In this document: piece by piece, positions 24,875 to 35,400 of the stretch
Layout of the letters: the number at the start of each line of letters is the position of its first letter
How positions within the stretch are numbered: position 1 is the first letter of the stretch
Assembly (NCBI GenBank): GCA_017979445.1
Contig: CM030714.1
Span: 8,563,049-8,627,048 of the forward strand
Source: Akebia trifoliata
Lineage: Eukaryota > Streptophyta > Magnoliopsida > Ranunculales > Lardizabalaceae
Direction: 5' to 3'
Length of the DNA stretch: 64,000 nucleotides
The notes under the pieces: model-generated
Databases searched by the model: none
The model's input: the letters and a program-made list of their open reading frames with translations, nothing else
What the model was told of the DNA's origin: nothing
Position numbers and translations under genes: made by a program

Positions 24875-26152
24875 CCCTTGTGAGCTCCTGAATTAGCTTA
24901 ATTTGAAACTCAAGCCTTGACAGATGTGATAAATCAACATGAACCACCACTCTAAGAATGCTCCTGTTCAGTACTTTCAAACTTTCCTAATGATTTGGGG
25001 GGTAGTGGACTTACACACAGTGAAGCAATATATGTCATTGAAAGGAGATGTCCACTTCTCTTCAACTTTGTCTTATATATTCCCATACATTTGTAACATT
25101 GGCCCAGCACTAGCCCTCCAATTCTTTTTGGTTGTGTACCGAAAACCATAGCTTTAAAATTCGATTTTATGAATAAAGGAATGTCGTATTTGTAGAATAA
25201 AGGAAAAAAAGGTATTGAAAATAGAACAATTATATAAGATAAATAATAGGACATTTAGCAAAAAAATTATATAGGTTTATGACAATGGCAAAAGAGGGCC
25301 ACTTTTTTTTAATACTCAAAAGCATTCCATTTGGTACGGTAACTCGTATTTTTGGATATAAAGGTCCTTTATCTTCTTTGTTAAACCTTTCATAAATTAC
25401 ACCTTCCTTCCTCCTAACCATTTTCAGATTTTACAAAGGAGAGAACTCTCCATTTTCATTCCAAAACCCATCAAATAGTTATTGGAATCACAAAAAAAAA
25501 AAAAAAAAAAGATCCGGCTATGAGAAACTACCAACATCTTGTTGATCTTGATGAATCTCGTATTCCATCCGATCTATTAGACATTTTCATCAAACGTTAT
25601 CCCTCTCTTCTCTCTTTCTTTCAGTTCTTTTAAAATTCTTTGCATAATCTTATATAATTTTTTTCCTCATAGTTAAAAATAAAAAATGGTGGCAAAAATC
25701 TAAAAATGATTTTGCAAATTGTTAAGGTATAGATCATAAAAATTTTACAGTGTCAAGGCTTGACATTGGAATATAACAAAGCTATCGTTGAACCTATACT
25801 TAATATATAATCGTTGAGGTTCAATGCTACAAAAATTTTACTTACTTACAGTAATATTTTGTTATGAATTTATTGTCGAACCACAACAATATTATTATAG
25901 TCGAACCTCTAGTTAATATACAATCATTGAGGTTCAACGATGAAAACAACTTTTATTTTCAAAAGAAATGTTTTATTAGTCATTCGTCGAGGCTCAATGA
26001 TAGGCCATGTTGAACCTCGATGATGGTTCTATTATATTTTAATGTAGAGCCTCAACATTACAAAAAAATTATGATTTATGTCCTAAAAAATTTGCAAAAT
26101 CATTCAGATTTTTTTTTACCATTTTTCATTTTTCACATGGAAATTCATCCAA
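24875..26152. other. Gene-free flank with short dispersed repeats
   Basis: 24900-25110 is the WAT1-like upstream flank. An A-run at 25493-25510 precedes an ATG at 25520 that opens a 36-codon frame (MRNYQHLVDLDESRIPSDLL at its start) of unknown nature. 25740-26060 contains several degenerate copies, in both orientations, of a motif like ATCGTTGAGGTTCAA. Confidence 0.4.
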
Positions 26153-26312
26153 GAGTCGTGATAATCAAATGCTCTTTTTTGGACGATCTTTGTGTGCTCC
26201 CTTCACAAAACCGTAGATCCTTTGCTTTAGGATATACAAGGACAAGGATTAATGATTCTATGAACTACTAGGTCAGAGAATGTACAAAAAGAATGTCAGA
26301 TTATCACGATTC
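26153..26312. mobile_element. Hairpin MITE, family B, with 9 bp target duplication
   Basis: Ends are GAGTCGTGATAATC and its inverse GATTATCACGATTC. Flanks TTCATCCAA (26144-26152) and TTGATCCAA (26313-26321) agree at 8 of 9 positions, pointing to a Mutator-type origin. The core has CCGTAGATCCTTTGC and GGATATACA. Confidence 0.75.
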
Positions 26313-26456
26313 TTGATCCAAAGGATAAATTCTATAGAAATTTTGACTCAAGATAAGGGTTTCAAAATTTTTTCACTCCAACCAAAATAATGTTTTGCAT
26401 GCCAATGTCGTAATAATTATAGTCCCATGTAAGCAATTCAATTTGCTCAAGGGGCT

Positions 26457-28487
26457 TTACTTGTAAAGCGAAGTTAAATAACCCCTTCGAAGACTAGAAG
26501 CGCGTTTGAGTGGAAACAACGGGATAGGTCGACTTCGTGGCAATTCAGGAATCGACTTCTCCAAATTCAAAAATCCAACAACTTCTTCCATTGTCAGCCC
26601 GCCCATGGAGTCATTTACCGTACAAAGCAACCCAATCTCTAAAACCCGAATCACTTGCTCTTGATTAAAACATGATCCAATCCTCCGATCCACAACCTTC
26701 ACCATATCCTTTTTCTCATGCATGGCCCATGCAAAATCCAATATCCCCATCTCTTCTTTTCTATCAAGATCTGATTCTATTCTTCTTCTTCCCGCAACGA
26801 TCTCCACCACCAAAATCCCAAACCCGAAAACATCAGCTTTCTGACCCGCTTCGACTTTGACCCGGATCGATTCATCCGATACAAAAACAAAGCCGAAATC
26901 TCCCAAAATCGCTCTGAAATTCACGTCAAGAAGCACACTACTTGTTTTCACGTTTTTATGAGCGAGTTTCTTAGAGTGGAGGAAACTAAGCGACTCAGCA
27001 ACGTCTTTAATAACCTTGAATCGTCGAGTCCAGGGTAGAACTCCGAGTCCATAAAGCCATCTATCTAGTCTTCCATTGTGCAAATAATCGTAAACAACAA
27101 TCGTCTCTCTATCATCAAAACACCAACCTCTCACAATTGCCAGATTCGGATGACGATCTTGACTAATCACTTCGATTTCCTTAATAACTCGTCTCCGATC
27201 CATACTAGGTGAGTTCAGAAACCGAGTGGAGAACCGAGTCACCTCCACATAGCATCCATTAGGCAATGTTCCTCTATAGTGAATCCCTCTCGAGTCTCGA
27301 CTCAGTATTTCTCTTTCTCTGAAGCACCGAGTTGCGAAGGAAATCTCAGAAATCGTGAATCGGCGTGGTTTATTAGGTGGTCTGGGCCGTTGCTTTTTCT
27401 CGAGAAAAACAAGAACCGTTGATTTCTTATCTTTTCGTTTCCCATTACAATAAAGATTGAGCAAAACCACTATAAAGAGTGATACCAGAGCAACAAAGAT
27501 CATAAAACTGCTAGGCGGTTTTTGATTAGTGGTTTCCATGAAAATCTTCTTCGCGCAGGTTTTCTTCGAAGGGATTCGTAGGTGAGCTTGGCTTCTAGAA
27601 GAGAAATTCCATGAGAGAACATTGTGGATTTGAGTCAAATTATTGCCAGTGGACGCAGAAAATCCGACGAACATGTATTCGTTCAAATAAGGAGAAATAT
27701 CGAGAGTTGCGGAAAAGATTGGTTTTGATGGAAAATCTCGACCGTCGGATCCAAGACGTATATCAATCCATCTCCGTGTACCGTCGTATGTAATCCAAGC
27801 TCTATGAACAGATCCATCTTTAAAAGAGACTCCAACATCTGAGGCGTTGAAATTTCTGGAGGAAACAATGGTACCGAGATTGATACCCACGTGATTGTCG
27901 TTAGGATTTCCGGTAATCAGATTCTGACGCGTGTCGAAAACAACGGCTATCGGCTTGTAATCGTGATCGCAGACGTCGTTCATCATTCCCAACCAAGGTC
28001 CTGGTCTCCCTACCGTGAATTCGTCGGGGACGATTATGAAGGTGAAACCACTACCACTGTGACCCACAACAGAATCTGACACACCGGCGGAGGAAGAGGT
28101 GGTGTTGGTGGTGGTGAATTGGAAGGAGAAGGTGGTTTGGAAGGAAGCAGGGGTGTGGGTCAGAGGGTCAAGGAGGCGAACAGGGGAGGAATATATAGCT
28201 CGGCCAGCTTGGTGGGTCAGATCTAAGGTTTGGGTTGGATCAGGAATTTGGATTGTGTGGGATTGATCAGAGAATTTGGCACTGCCAAGTAGTTTGAGAT
28301 CATAGTGGATTCTAGGGTTTTTGTTTGGATTGAAATCAGGGAAGAAGAGTTGTTTGGTTACATAGGTTATAGGTCCTTTTAATTTGTTTTTATTTGAATT
28401 TATTGTAACTGATTTTGAATTTGATAGTATGATGAGAAGAGACATTAATGAGGAGCTTAAGTAAAAGGAAAGATGAGGAGAAGCCAT
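26457..28487 (-). CDS. L-type lectin-domain receptor-like protein with pseudokinase domain
   Basis: Intronless, 676 aa. Residues 1-26 look like a signal peptide; about 44-296 is a legume-type lectin domain (FTFIIVPDEF, IAVVFDTRQN, NPNDNHVGINLG, HRAWITYDG, YMFVGFSASTGN); 326-347 is a membrane helix (FMIFVALVSLFIVVLLNLYC); 376-640 is a kinase fold. It should sit in the plasma membrane with the lectin outside. The kinase part lacks key residues: the glycine loop reads LSRDSRGIHYRG, the VAIK Lys is Thr417 (VEVTRF), the HRD triad is His510-Lys-Asn512, and the activation segment after DFG (530-532) is shortened with no APE motif. Catalysis is therefore unlikely. In the lectin domain, the metal-site Glu and one Asp of classical legume lectins are Val183 and Asn194. 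The frame is fully open and a TATA box lies upstream, so a conserved pseudokinase receptor is plausible; a young pseudogene is the alternative. Confidence 0.9.
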   Translation of the reverse strand: MASPHLSFYLSSSLMSLLIILSNSKSVTINSNKNKLKGPITYVTKQLFFPDFNPNKNPRIHYDLKLLGSAKFSDQSHTIQIPDPTQTLDLTHQAGRAIYSSPVRLLDPLTHTPASFQTTFSFQFTTTNTTSSSAGVSDSVVGHSGSGFTFIIVPDEFTVGRPGPWLGMMNDVCDHDYKPIAVVFDTRQNLITGNPNDNHVGINLGTIVSSRNFNASDVGVSFKDGSVHRAWITYDGTRRWIDIRLGSDGRDFPSKPIFSATLDISPYLNEYMFVGFSASTGNNLTQIHNVLSWNFSSRSQAHLRIPSKKTCAKKIFMETTNQKPPSSFMIFVALVSLFIVVLLNLYCNGKRKDKKSTVLVFLEKKQRPRPPNKPRRFTISEISFATRCFREREILSRDSRGIHYRGTLPNGCYVEVTRFSTRFLNSPSMDRRRVIKEIEVISQDRHPNLAIVRGWCFDDRETIVVYDYLHNGRLDRWLYGLGVLPWTRRFKVIKDVAESLSFLHSKKLAHKNVKTSSVLLDVNFRAILGDFGFVFVSDESIRVKVEAGQKADVFGFGILVVEIVAGRRRIESDLDRKEEMGILDFAWAMHEKKDMVKVVDRRIGSCFNQEQVIRVLEIGLLCTVNDSMGGLTMEEVVGFLNLEKSIPELPRSRPIPLFPLKRASSLRRGYLTSLYK

Positions 28488-28539
28488 TAGAGAGAGATGA
28501 AGATCTCCGAGAATGGAGTAGAAGATTTGGGTGGCTGGC

Positions 28540-28549
28540 TATTTATAAC
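28540..28549 (-). promoter_or_regulatory. TATA box of the lectin receptor gene
   Basis: Minus strand GTTATAAATA lies about 55 bp upstream of the ATG, followed by a pyrimidine-rich leader ending in TCTCTCTCTA before ATGG. Confidence 0.6.
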
Positions 28550-28599
28550 AAAGATTAATGTTTTGGCTGATAAGTGAATATAGTGCTGATAATCTGACA

Positions 28600-28800
28600 T
28601 AGTACTTGTGGCAACTCAATCGACTTACCTCGCCGGGATTGGAAACCGTAGATTTACTTACCTCGGGATACAGAATTACGGTTCCTTATAAAAAGGTGTA
28701 GTTGTGTATCCCAACGGTTTCCGAGCCTGTCATGTCAGGTGAGTCTATTAAGTATGCCACGTGCCTAAGTTACATTATCACGACTCTTGAGTGAATTGAG
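28600..28800. mobile_element. Hairpin MITE, family B
   Basis: Core GGAAACCGTAGATTTAC, CTCGGGATACA, mirrored by TGTATCCCAACGGTTTCC; right end ATTATCACGACTCTT matches the end of the 26153 copy. Confidence 0.6.
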
Positions 28801-28839
28801 ATTGACTTGTGATAATCTAACTACCCCCACATAGTGACA

Positions 28840-29000
28840 AGTTCGGAATTTTAGATCGAACAATAGCACTTCTCCATAAAAATGTGTATCCGAGTGCATA
28901 GTTCTATAACTCCTAAGCTTGTCATGTTAGGAGAGTCGATTGAACATGCCACATGGGGTAGTAAGATTATCATGACTCTTGGACAAATGTTTTTAAAATA
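28840..29000. mobile_element. Degenerate hairpin MITE, family B
   Basis: Shares GTGTATCCGAG, GTCATGTTAGGAGAGTCGATT and right end GATTATCATGACTCTT with the preceding copy; its left arm is eroded. Confidence 0.4.
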
Positions 29001-31100
29001 GAATCGATTATTGAATTGAAAATTTATCAATGAACCATACTAGCCTTACAAATTTAATAAGATTTTAAATAGTAGTAAAAGTTACTGGGTCAACATGGAT
29101 TATCCCATTGTGGATCTAAAATAACATTCTTCTAGATTTCACTTAAAAACTTGTATTTAAAGAAAAAAAACAAAATTGAACTTGATCCCCTTGTTAGGCA
29201 TCCACTGTCATATTAGCCAAACATTAATAAGATTTTTTCCAAAGAAGTATCATTCTTTCAAATAATTGAATGATTCATGAAAATTCATATGTATTTCAAT
29301 GAGAATGTTTTTAAGAATTTTGTAATATTCGAAGAAAAAAAGGGTATCAGCTTAAGTTACTAACAAAGCTTTCGTCTCTTTCATCGATTGGAATTCTCAA
29401 TTTCTTTATTATCTCCACTCTCTAATTGCTTATTTAGGTAGGTCTTTCTCTTCATTTCTTCAACAAATCATTAATAATAAACTAAAGATCGATTCTTGAA
29501 AACAACAAAGAATTAGATCTGAAGTCAAATCGATCTCTGCAACATGATTCATAGAGAAGAACTGAAATCGAATCGATTTATATAATTTTTTATTGGTTAT
29601 CTTTCAAAATTTTCTTTCTCCCTCGTTCATTCAAGTTAAAAGATGTTCATATATTTTATTAGATTTTTTATTTTTTTTATTACATCTTGGATTTTTAGAT
29701 GGTTTCTTGAGATTTAAGTTGTAATTTTTGTTAAATTAAGTTTAGATGTTTCTAATTGTTAAGATCTTTCAATGAATTATATGATTAAGAATTTTACTAG
29801 AATGTTGTAAATCTTTTATAAGATTTTTATATTTATAATTAAATCATCATAACCATTTGCTCAACTATCCAAGTGGAGGAAGAATTAATTATTTTTTGGA
29901 TTCTAAATTTTGGAGTCATAGCTCACATAATTGAAAAGTTCCTAACCTGAAAATCATTGGATTGTGATAATTTTATAAATATATAGATTGACTCCCTTTT
30001 GAAATATACCAAATTATTTGTTTTCGAAGTTTTGACTTGGGACATGTAAATAAAACATGTGTAAAGCGTACGCTTTGAATAAAACTTGAACCTTTCACAT
30101 ATCAATTTTTTTTTGTACTCTAAATTGTTAACAGGGCTTGATCCAATGTTTTGAAAACGGATAGTTGACTCCCAATTCTAAAATTAAAATTCAACGGCGA
30201 AAATTAATCTTTTTAAAATTTTTCTTCTTTTGAAGTTCTTAGAATTTTGTCCGTAAAGAAGCCTGTGGCATCAGATCATGCTTTCAAATGCACAATGTGA
30301 TGAAATCAGGAATTTTTCCTTACTAAATTAGGTTTTTCTTTATCAAATTGGTTCTGCTTCAATTTGATTGTACTCATTTACATTTATTAAAAATAATTAA
30401 AAAAAAAATCCTTAAATTATCTTCATTTATCTTTACTATTAAAATGAGAGAAGGTGAGGTAGAAGTTGTTCGACACCAAAATTTGGACTCCAAAAATGCC
30501 TCACCTTAACATTTAAATTTAATATAATTAGAATCGTTTTAGTAAAAAAAATGACCAAGAAAATTACAACCCACAATCGTATAATCATGCTGCTTAGTTT
30601 TCAAAATTATAAAAATATTTTTTTTAATATCTAATCTTCAAAAACCCTTTAATCAATCTTTTAAATTATAAATAAACCCTTTTGATATATGTGCGTTTGC
30701 ACATGCCACCTTCTAGCTCTTATAGAAAAATGAGATTTGATTCATTGATGAAATCAACACTATTACAAAGTTTGATTTGACATGGCGACGGACCAATTTT
30801 TGAAACACTTTGGGGGTTTTAGGATGTCATTAGTTGTCAATTCAGCCAACAAATATGTAAGGATCAGTTTCCCAAGGGAATACTTAGAGAATATCTTCCT
30901 ATTTCTTTGGTCCTCCAAATTTGAAGCTTGGATTAAACCCTAAACCACCACCAATTATCCATATCATTGACATATATAACCTCAAATGATGGCATAGGAG
31001 GAAAAGCATATTTCCTGACATACAATTCATTGGGGGAATCTTTTAAGTAATAGTCATATTCATTTGATGGTGAACAGGAGCCCTTCTTTGAGGCTAGTAT
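29001..31100. other. Gene-free AT-rich stretch
   Basis: No coding frame beyond 60 codons. 29360-29460 reads like an untranslated exon with a donor (TTTAGGTAGGTC), without a following gene. 30655-30715 shares about 55 bp (including ATGTGCGTTTGCACATGCC) with 52315-52370, so it is part of a dispersed repeat. Confidence 0.4.
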
Positions 31101-31104
31101 TTTT

Positions 31105-31310
31105 TCTTAAGGAAAATGTCAAATGACTTTGAAATTCACTCTATTTCACACTTAGCTGATGTGGATATATGTATAGAATCATAGATGTTTTTCATCAAGA
31201 TACGAGTGAAAAGCATTTATGGTTCTGTGCGTACCTCCACATCAACATAGTGTAACATAGAGTGAATTTTAAAGTCACTCTAGCATGACTCTTTTCTTAA
31301 AGGTACGACT
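31105..31310. mobile_element. Hairpin MITE, family B
   Basis: AGAATCATAGATGTTTTTCA and CAAGATACGAG are mirrored by AAAAGCATTTATGGTTCT; outer arms TTGAAATTCACTCTA and TAGAGTGAATTTTAA pair. Confidence 0.65.
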
Positions 31311-31506
31311 AAAGTAGAATATAATCATGACGATTCTCCCATGAGAACATATCTTGAGAAACATTTCCTGACAATAATGGCTCCTCTTTAGTACATTGCT
31401 TAGTTTTTATTTTCATTCATCATCGCATGTCCATATCTAGTAGTATAACCTCTGAATTATTTGAGAATTGACTAGTGTCACCAAATAATGCAATGCCAGT
31501 GATAGC

Positions 31507-31706
31507 CAAGGGCGGATTTGCAATGGGGATACTTGCCCCACAAGAATTTTCGAAGTCTATATAGTAATGAGTTGTTACGATAGATATTAGCGTCAGATAA
31601 AATTATCCAACACTATTGACCCCACAAAAAAATCTTTGTTGCCCCCGCACAAAAAAATTCTACTTTTAATTGCTCCCACATGGGCAAAATCCTGATTCCG
31701 TCCTTG
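31507..31706. mobile_element. hAT-type MITE
   Basis: Ends CAAGGGCGGATTTGC and the inverted CAAGGACGGAATCAG. Flanking octamers GTGATAGC and GCAATAAC agree at 5 of 8, and every difference is a transition, consistent with a decayed 8 bp duplication. Confidence 0.6.
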
Positions 31707-31959
31707 GCAATAACACTTCACAATCAAATAAAATTTATCAATATTATTAATAAATATTTAATATATTTTTAACAACAGAAATTCTTTCTATTGTGAAGGT
31801 ATTGAATTAGGTTTTTTATTTTAACTGTATCTTTTTTGTTCTACTAAAACACCATTGCCTTTTTCTAGTTGTAACAATCATCATTTTTATTAGAGTCATG
31901 GTGGAGTAACCTCAAGATGGAGCCTCATATTACACTTTTGAAAGTATATGAGAGCTATA

Positions 31960-32460
31960 AATGCAAAAAATTTGCACTATCTTAAGATTCACACTGAGTT
32001 TAGATTCTCCTCTTCCTATACTCCTAGGTGTACTTACAACAATACCTCTCTAATCCGTAGTACAAGAAAATAATATATAGTTTTTATGAGAGAAAATTAC
32101 ATACATTTTAGCGTCCTATGTTCACATATTTATAGGGGCTTTCTCACTCAGACCCTCCATGGTTTTCTCCTTAATTTTCATTCTTTCCATTTAAACGATT
32201 CCCCCCCTTTAGGGATTTCCTTAAATCCTTGTGAATATGGTTGAATTCCTAATTCTCAAGGATACGACGTGATCGAGCTATACCCTCAATCCTCAGAATC
32301 TCGATTTAAGATTCACTTCCCTGACATATGATCTTCCTTGCTTCGATCTTTACCGATCGGTCAGATCTTTACTGATCGGTCAGATCTTCCTTACCTCTTA
32401 TACACGGGAGCTCAATGGAATTGCCTGATAGCTGCCACGTGTCAATTTTTGAAGTCATAC
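31960..32460 (-). mobile_element. Possible LTR fragment (minus strand)
   Basis: Read on the minus strand: GACACGTGGCAGC, two copies of GATCTKACCGATCRGT, a TATA box CCTATAAATATGTG (near 32140), then a transcribed-leader-like region. This resembles the U3-R part of an LTR, but I cannot place clean TG...CA ends or a target duplication. Confidence 0.3.
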
Positions 32461-32590
32461 GAAAAATATCTTCCACAGGAACCATAGATGCTTTTCATTG
32501 AATCTCGATGAAAAGCATCTATTGTTCCCATTCACTTTCACATCAAGAAGTGTGATATGAGATCACTTCAACATTTTTTTTATTTTTTAT
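32440..32590. mobile_element. Hairpin MITE, family B
   Basis: ACCATAGATGCTTTTCAT and its mirror ATGAAAAGCATCTATTGTTC, with outer TATGAGATCACTTCAACA, as at 35340 and 37510. Confidence 0.55.
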
Positions 32591-32599
32591 GTAACAATA

Positions 32600-33178
32600 T
32601 TAACTAGTTTAATTGTAGTAGTATCTTTTTTATACAACATCAAGCCTTCATGTAAGTAAAGTCATCAAAATTTTGATTTGATTAATTGGGCTTGGCAAGC
32701 AATCCATAATAAATGGTTTATGTGAGACATTATTATCAAACAAAGTCTAACCGTCTCAAATTGTTAAATTTTTTTCTTCCCTTGAACCCAAGTTTGTAGT
32801 ATCATCACCTAAAGATTTTACCAACTAAACTAATTGGCACATGCTTCACAAAAATGTAAATCTTGGTATTTATTGGCACGAATAATGATGAATGCCCATG
32901 ATAAATTATACACGGTTGGTACACGGTTGACATGGCAAAGGCACAAAACCATATATATTTTGCTGGAGGATGATTTACCACATGCATTCATCAAGACTCT
33001 TATATATTGACACAGTTTCATTGAGTTTCTAATCTGACACGTCATGTACTCTGTCAGTCCCTGTTGATGATGATGACTCATGCATAAGATTTGAGTTCAA
33101 CTAAATCAAAACATTAAGAGAGCTGCTATTAGCACTCCAACTTTTACTTCTCACATTTCAATTTCTTAAATTACTTAA
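32600..33178. other. Gene-free stretch with a diverged family-B piece
   Basis: 32860-33060 shares AATGATGAATGCCCATG, GGTTGACATGGCAAAGGCAC and AAACCATATAT with the MITE at 49140-49300 and is probably a decayed copy. Otherwise nothing identifiable. Confidence 0.35.
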
Positions 33179-33950
33179 AGCAACTCCAACCGTCTTTTAA
33201 AACTCCAAATGTAGAGGGGGGGCAATCGAACCAAACTCCAACCGTCATTTATTTTAAAGAAAACACCTTTAAATAGCTATTCATTGCTTCATATTTGACG
33301 TGGAGAGAGAAGCTTTAAAGCTCTACCTTTATCACTATTCACCTTTTCCAATAAATCCTTTACTTATAAATGTCAATTTTAGTCTCCTCTTTTCATGTAA
33401 CATAATTTAAATGCCACTTTTGCCCTTTACAAGTTTAAAAAAAATTTCATTTAATATTTTAAAATCAAATCCAATCAATTATTCGATCCAGCTCAATCGA
33501 AATTTGTCACAAATTATGTTTGAACCACCAATTTTGCAAGATTTTCTTACTAATGAAAATAAATTAAGGTAATTAATATATATTATTATATTATTAAACA
33601 TATGATGATCTAATCAAATTGAGACAAACCTTTGTAATGTTCAGAGAGTGTTAATTTTTAATTGGGTTGTGATAAATAATTTAAGAAATTGGAGTGCAAT
33701 AAGTTATAAAGTTGAGGTGCCAATATCAATTCAATTTTTTCTCTTAATTGGAGTATAATAAGCAACAATTGGAGTGTCAATAACAACACTTAAATTTTTT
33801 TTAATTTTTTAATTTGTTTGAATAGCATTTAAAGTAATAAATAGTGATTTGAAGGTGGAACTCTTGGAGCAGAAAAGTGGTTTGGAGCCTTTATTTTGAA
33901 GTAGATACCAATTTGAAAGCATTTTTTAAAGCTCTCGGTTGGAGTAGCTC
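33179..33950. mobile_element. Terminal-inverted-repeat element, class uncertain
   Basis: The left end AGCAACTCCAACCGTC pairs with the right end CTCTCGGTTGGAGTAGCT, and subterminal TTTAAAG segments also pair. No coding region or clear target duplication is seen. Confidence 0.5.
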
Positions 33951-34089
33951 TTATTACCTCGACATTACAAAGTATTATTACACATTCAAACAACTTCAAC
34001 AATTGCTTACAATTAGGATTAAGCTCATAAAAAAAATTCTAAATCTACCAAATATAAATCTTAAAAAATTAAAAAATAAATAACAATTT

Positions 34090-34186
34090 TTATTAGCACC
34101 CTAACTTTTACTTATTCTCAATAATTGATTTTTTTTTATTATTTGAGTTTAAAAAGTAAGAGTTGGGGTGCCAATAGCAGTTCTCA
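34090..34186. mobile_element. Small palindromic MITE
   Basis: TATTAGCACCCTAACTTTTA pairs with AAGTAAGAGTTGGGGTGCCA around an AT-rich loop. Related ends (ATTGCCACACMAAYTTTTRC) occur at 15546, 33128 and 39891. Confidence 0.5.
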
Positions 34187-34684
34187 ACGTTAAACATGTG
34201 GCTCCACTTCCTCATGATAAATGGCGGCTCCCAATCTGCATGTAACTTTTTAGGTTGGTGGAGATACCTAACCACTTTACCATGGCTGTGGCTGGACTTT
34301 ATCCCTATTTGATTTGATAAGAGAAAAGTAAGAACTTTTTGAGTCTTGTACAACAATTAGGTCTCTAACTGAATCTTTTGGAAAGATTTATATTTATACA
34401 ATATTTCATGGAAGATAACTAGCTCATAAAAATTCTTTATTAACGATTAGATAGTGGAATCCATTACGCAGTGTTTAAGCAATACGTTCCACTAACTTTT
34501 CTCTCATTTACGAAAGATAGTTAAATCAAATGGAAATCCTTTGGGTATGTGCTCTTTGTGGGTACGTGAATGACCACTCCCCCTAGCAGTCTTACAGATA
34601 AGAAAATGACCATCCCATTATCTAAAGGTCTGTACGGTTGAGCAACAACATAGATTAAAAAATTCATTTTTCCATGAAAATGGA

Positions 34685-34893
34685 GTGGCTGAATGTTACT
34701 GACTTGGGGTCAAGGAGTCTGCTCCTTCTTTAGTCTCAAGTTCGAATCCCACTACCTATAAAAAAAACTTTGGTGGCCACGCACTGGCCCATGTAGTGGG
34801 CAAAGCCTGGGTGTGGAGGCGTAGGGACTAGTCTGGTGCATGCAAGCTGGCCCGGATACCCTTCATTATAAATAATAATAATAATAATAATAA
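34685..34893 (+). mobile_element. tRNA-derived SINE (family 2)
   Basis: An A-box-like GTGGCTGAATG near the start and a B-box-like AGTTCGAATCCCAC, a unique body (GGCCCATGTAGTGGGC, GGGACTAGTCTGG) and an ATA-repeat tail. Copy 2 of the surrounding duplication has no insertion here. Confidence 0.75.
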
Positions 34894-35234
34894 ACTATAA
34901 ATTTGTTATGAGCTTAATTCAAAAGTTAATATCATATAGTAAAATAGAAAAAATATATATATAAATTAAGATGTAATAATGACCTGATTCAATGCAAATC
35001 AAACCTCTTGGACTAATTCAAGATGGTCAATCTCTTAAATCTAATGTTTTCTGATAATTTTCCTTCTTAATTTATCAATATATATATATATATATAGAAT
35101 ATTATTATCTAACCAACTAATCCTAATCATAATTAGGTGTATAACAACATTGACGTTTGTGCATTTTTGGGTGGGACATTAGTTTGTTAGCATACACGAA
35201 TTTCCCTATCAAGAAAAAAAATGACCCCATTGCT

Positions 35235-35400
35235 TAGAGTCATGCTGGAATAACCCCATTTTTTATCGTACAACTTAACGTGAAAGTGGGTAGGAATCTT
35301 GAGGAAGCATCTATGATTCCCATACACTTTCATGTCAGGGTGTGCAGTGTAAGGTCCAATCTTGAGGTCACTTCAAAATTATTTCATTTTTTATCAAATA
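35235..35400. mobile_element. Hairpin MITE, family B (in duplication copy 1)
   Basis: GAGTCATGCTGGAATAACCC at the left, a CATCTATGATTCCCATACAC core and GGTCACTTCAAAATTA at the right. A related copy lies at 37440-37565 in duplication copy 2, so it predates the duplication. Confidence 0.5.

Noticed and set aside
24600..24980. A 126-codon minus-strand frame across WAT1 copy-2 exon 1
   Set aside because: It is out of frame with the recognisable WAT1 exon and has no family similarity.
34738..34752. Possible tRNA genes suggested by B-box-like GTTCGAATCC or GTTCAAATCC sequences (also near 17195, 48547, 15800)
   Set aside because: No cloverleaf can be closed around them; each sits in a SINE-like body with a simple-sequence or A-rich tail, or in a decayed fragment.
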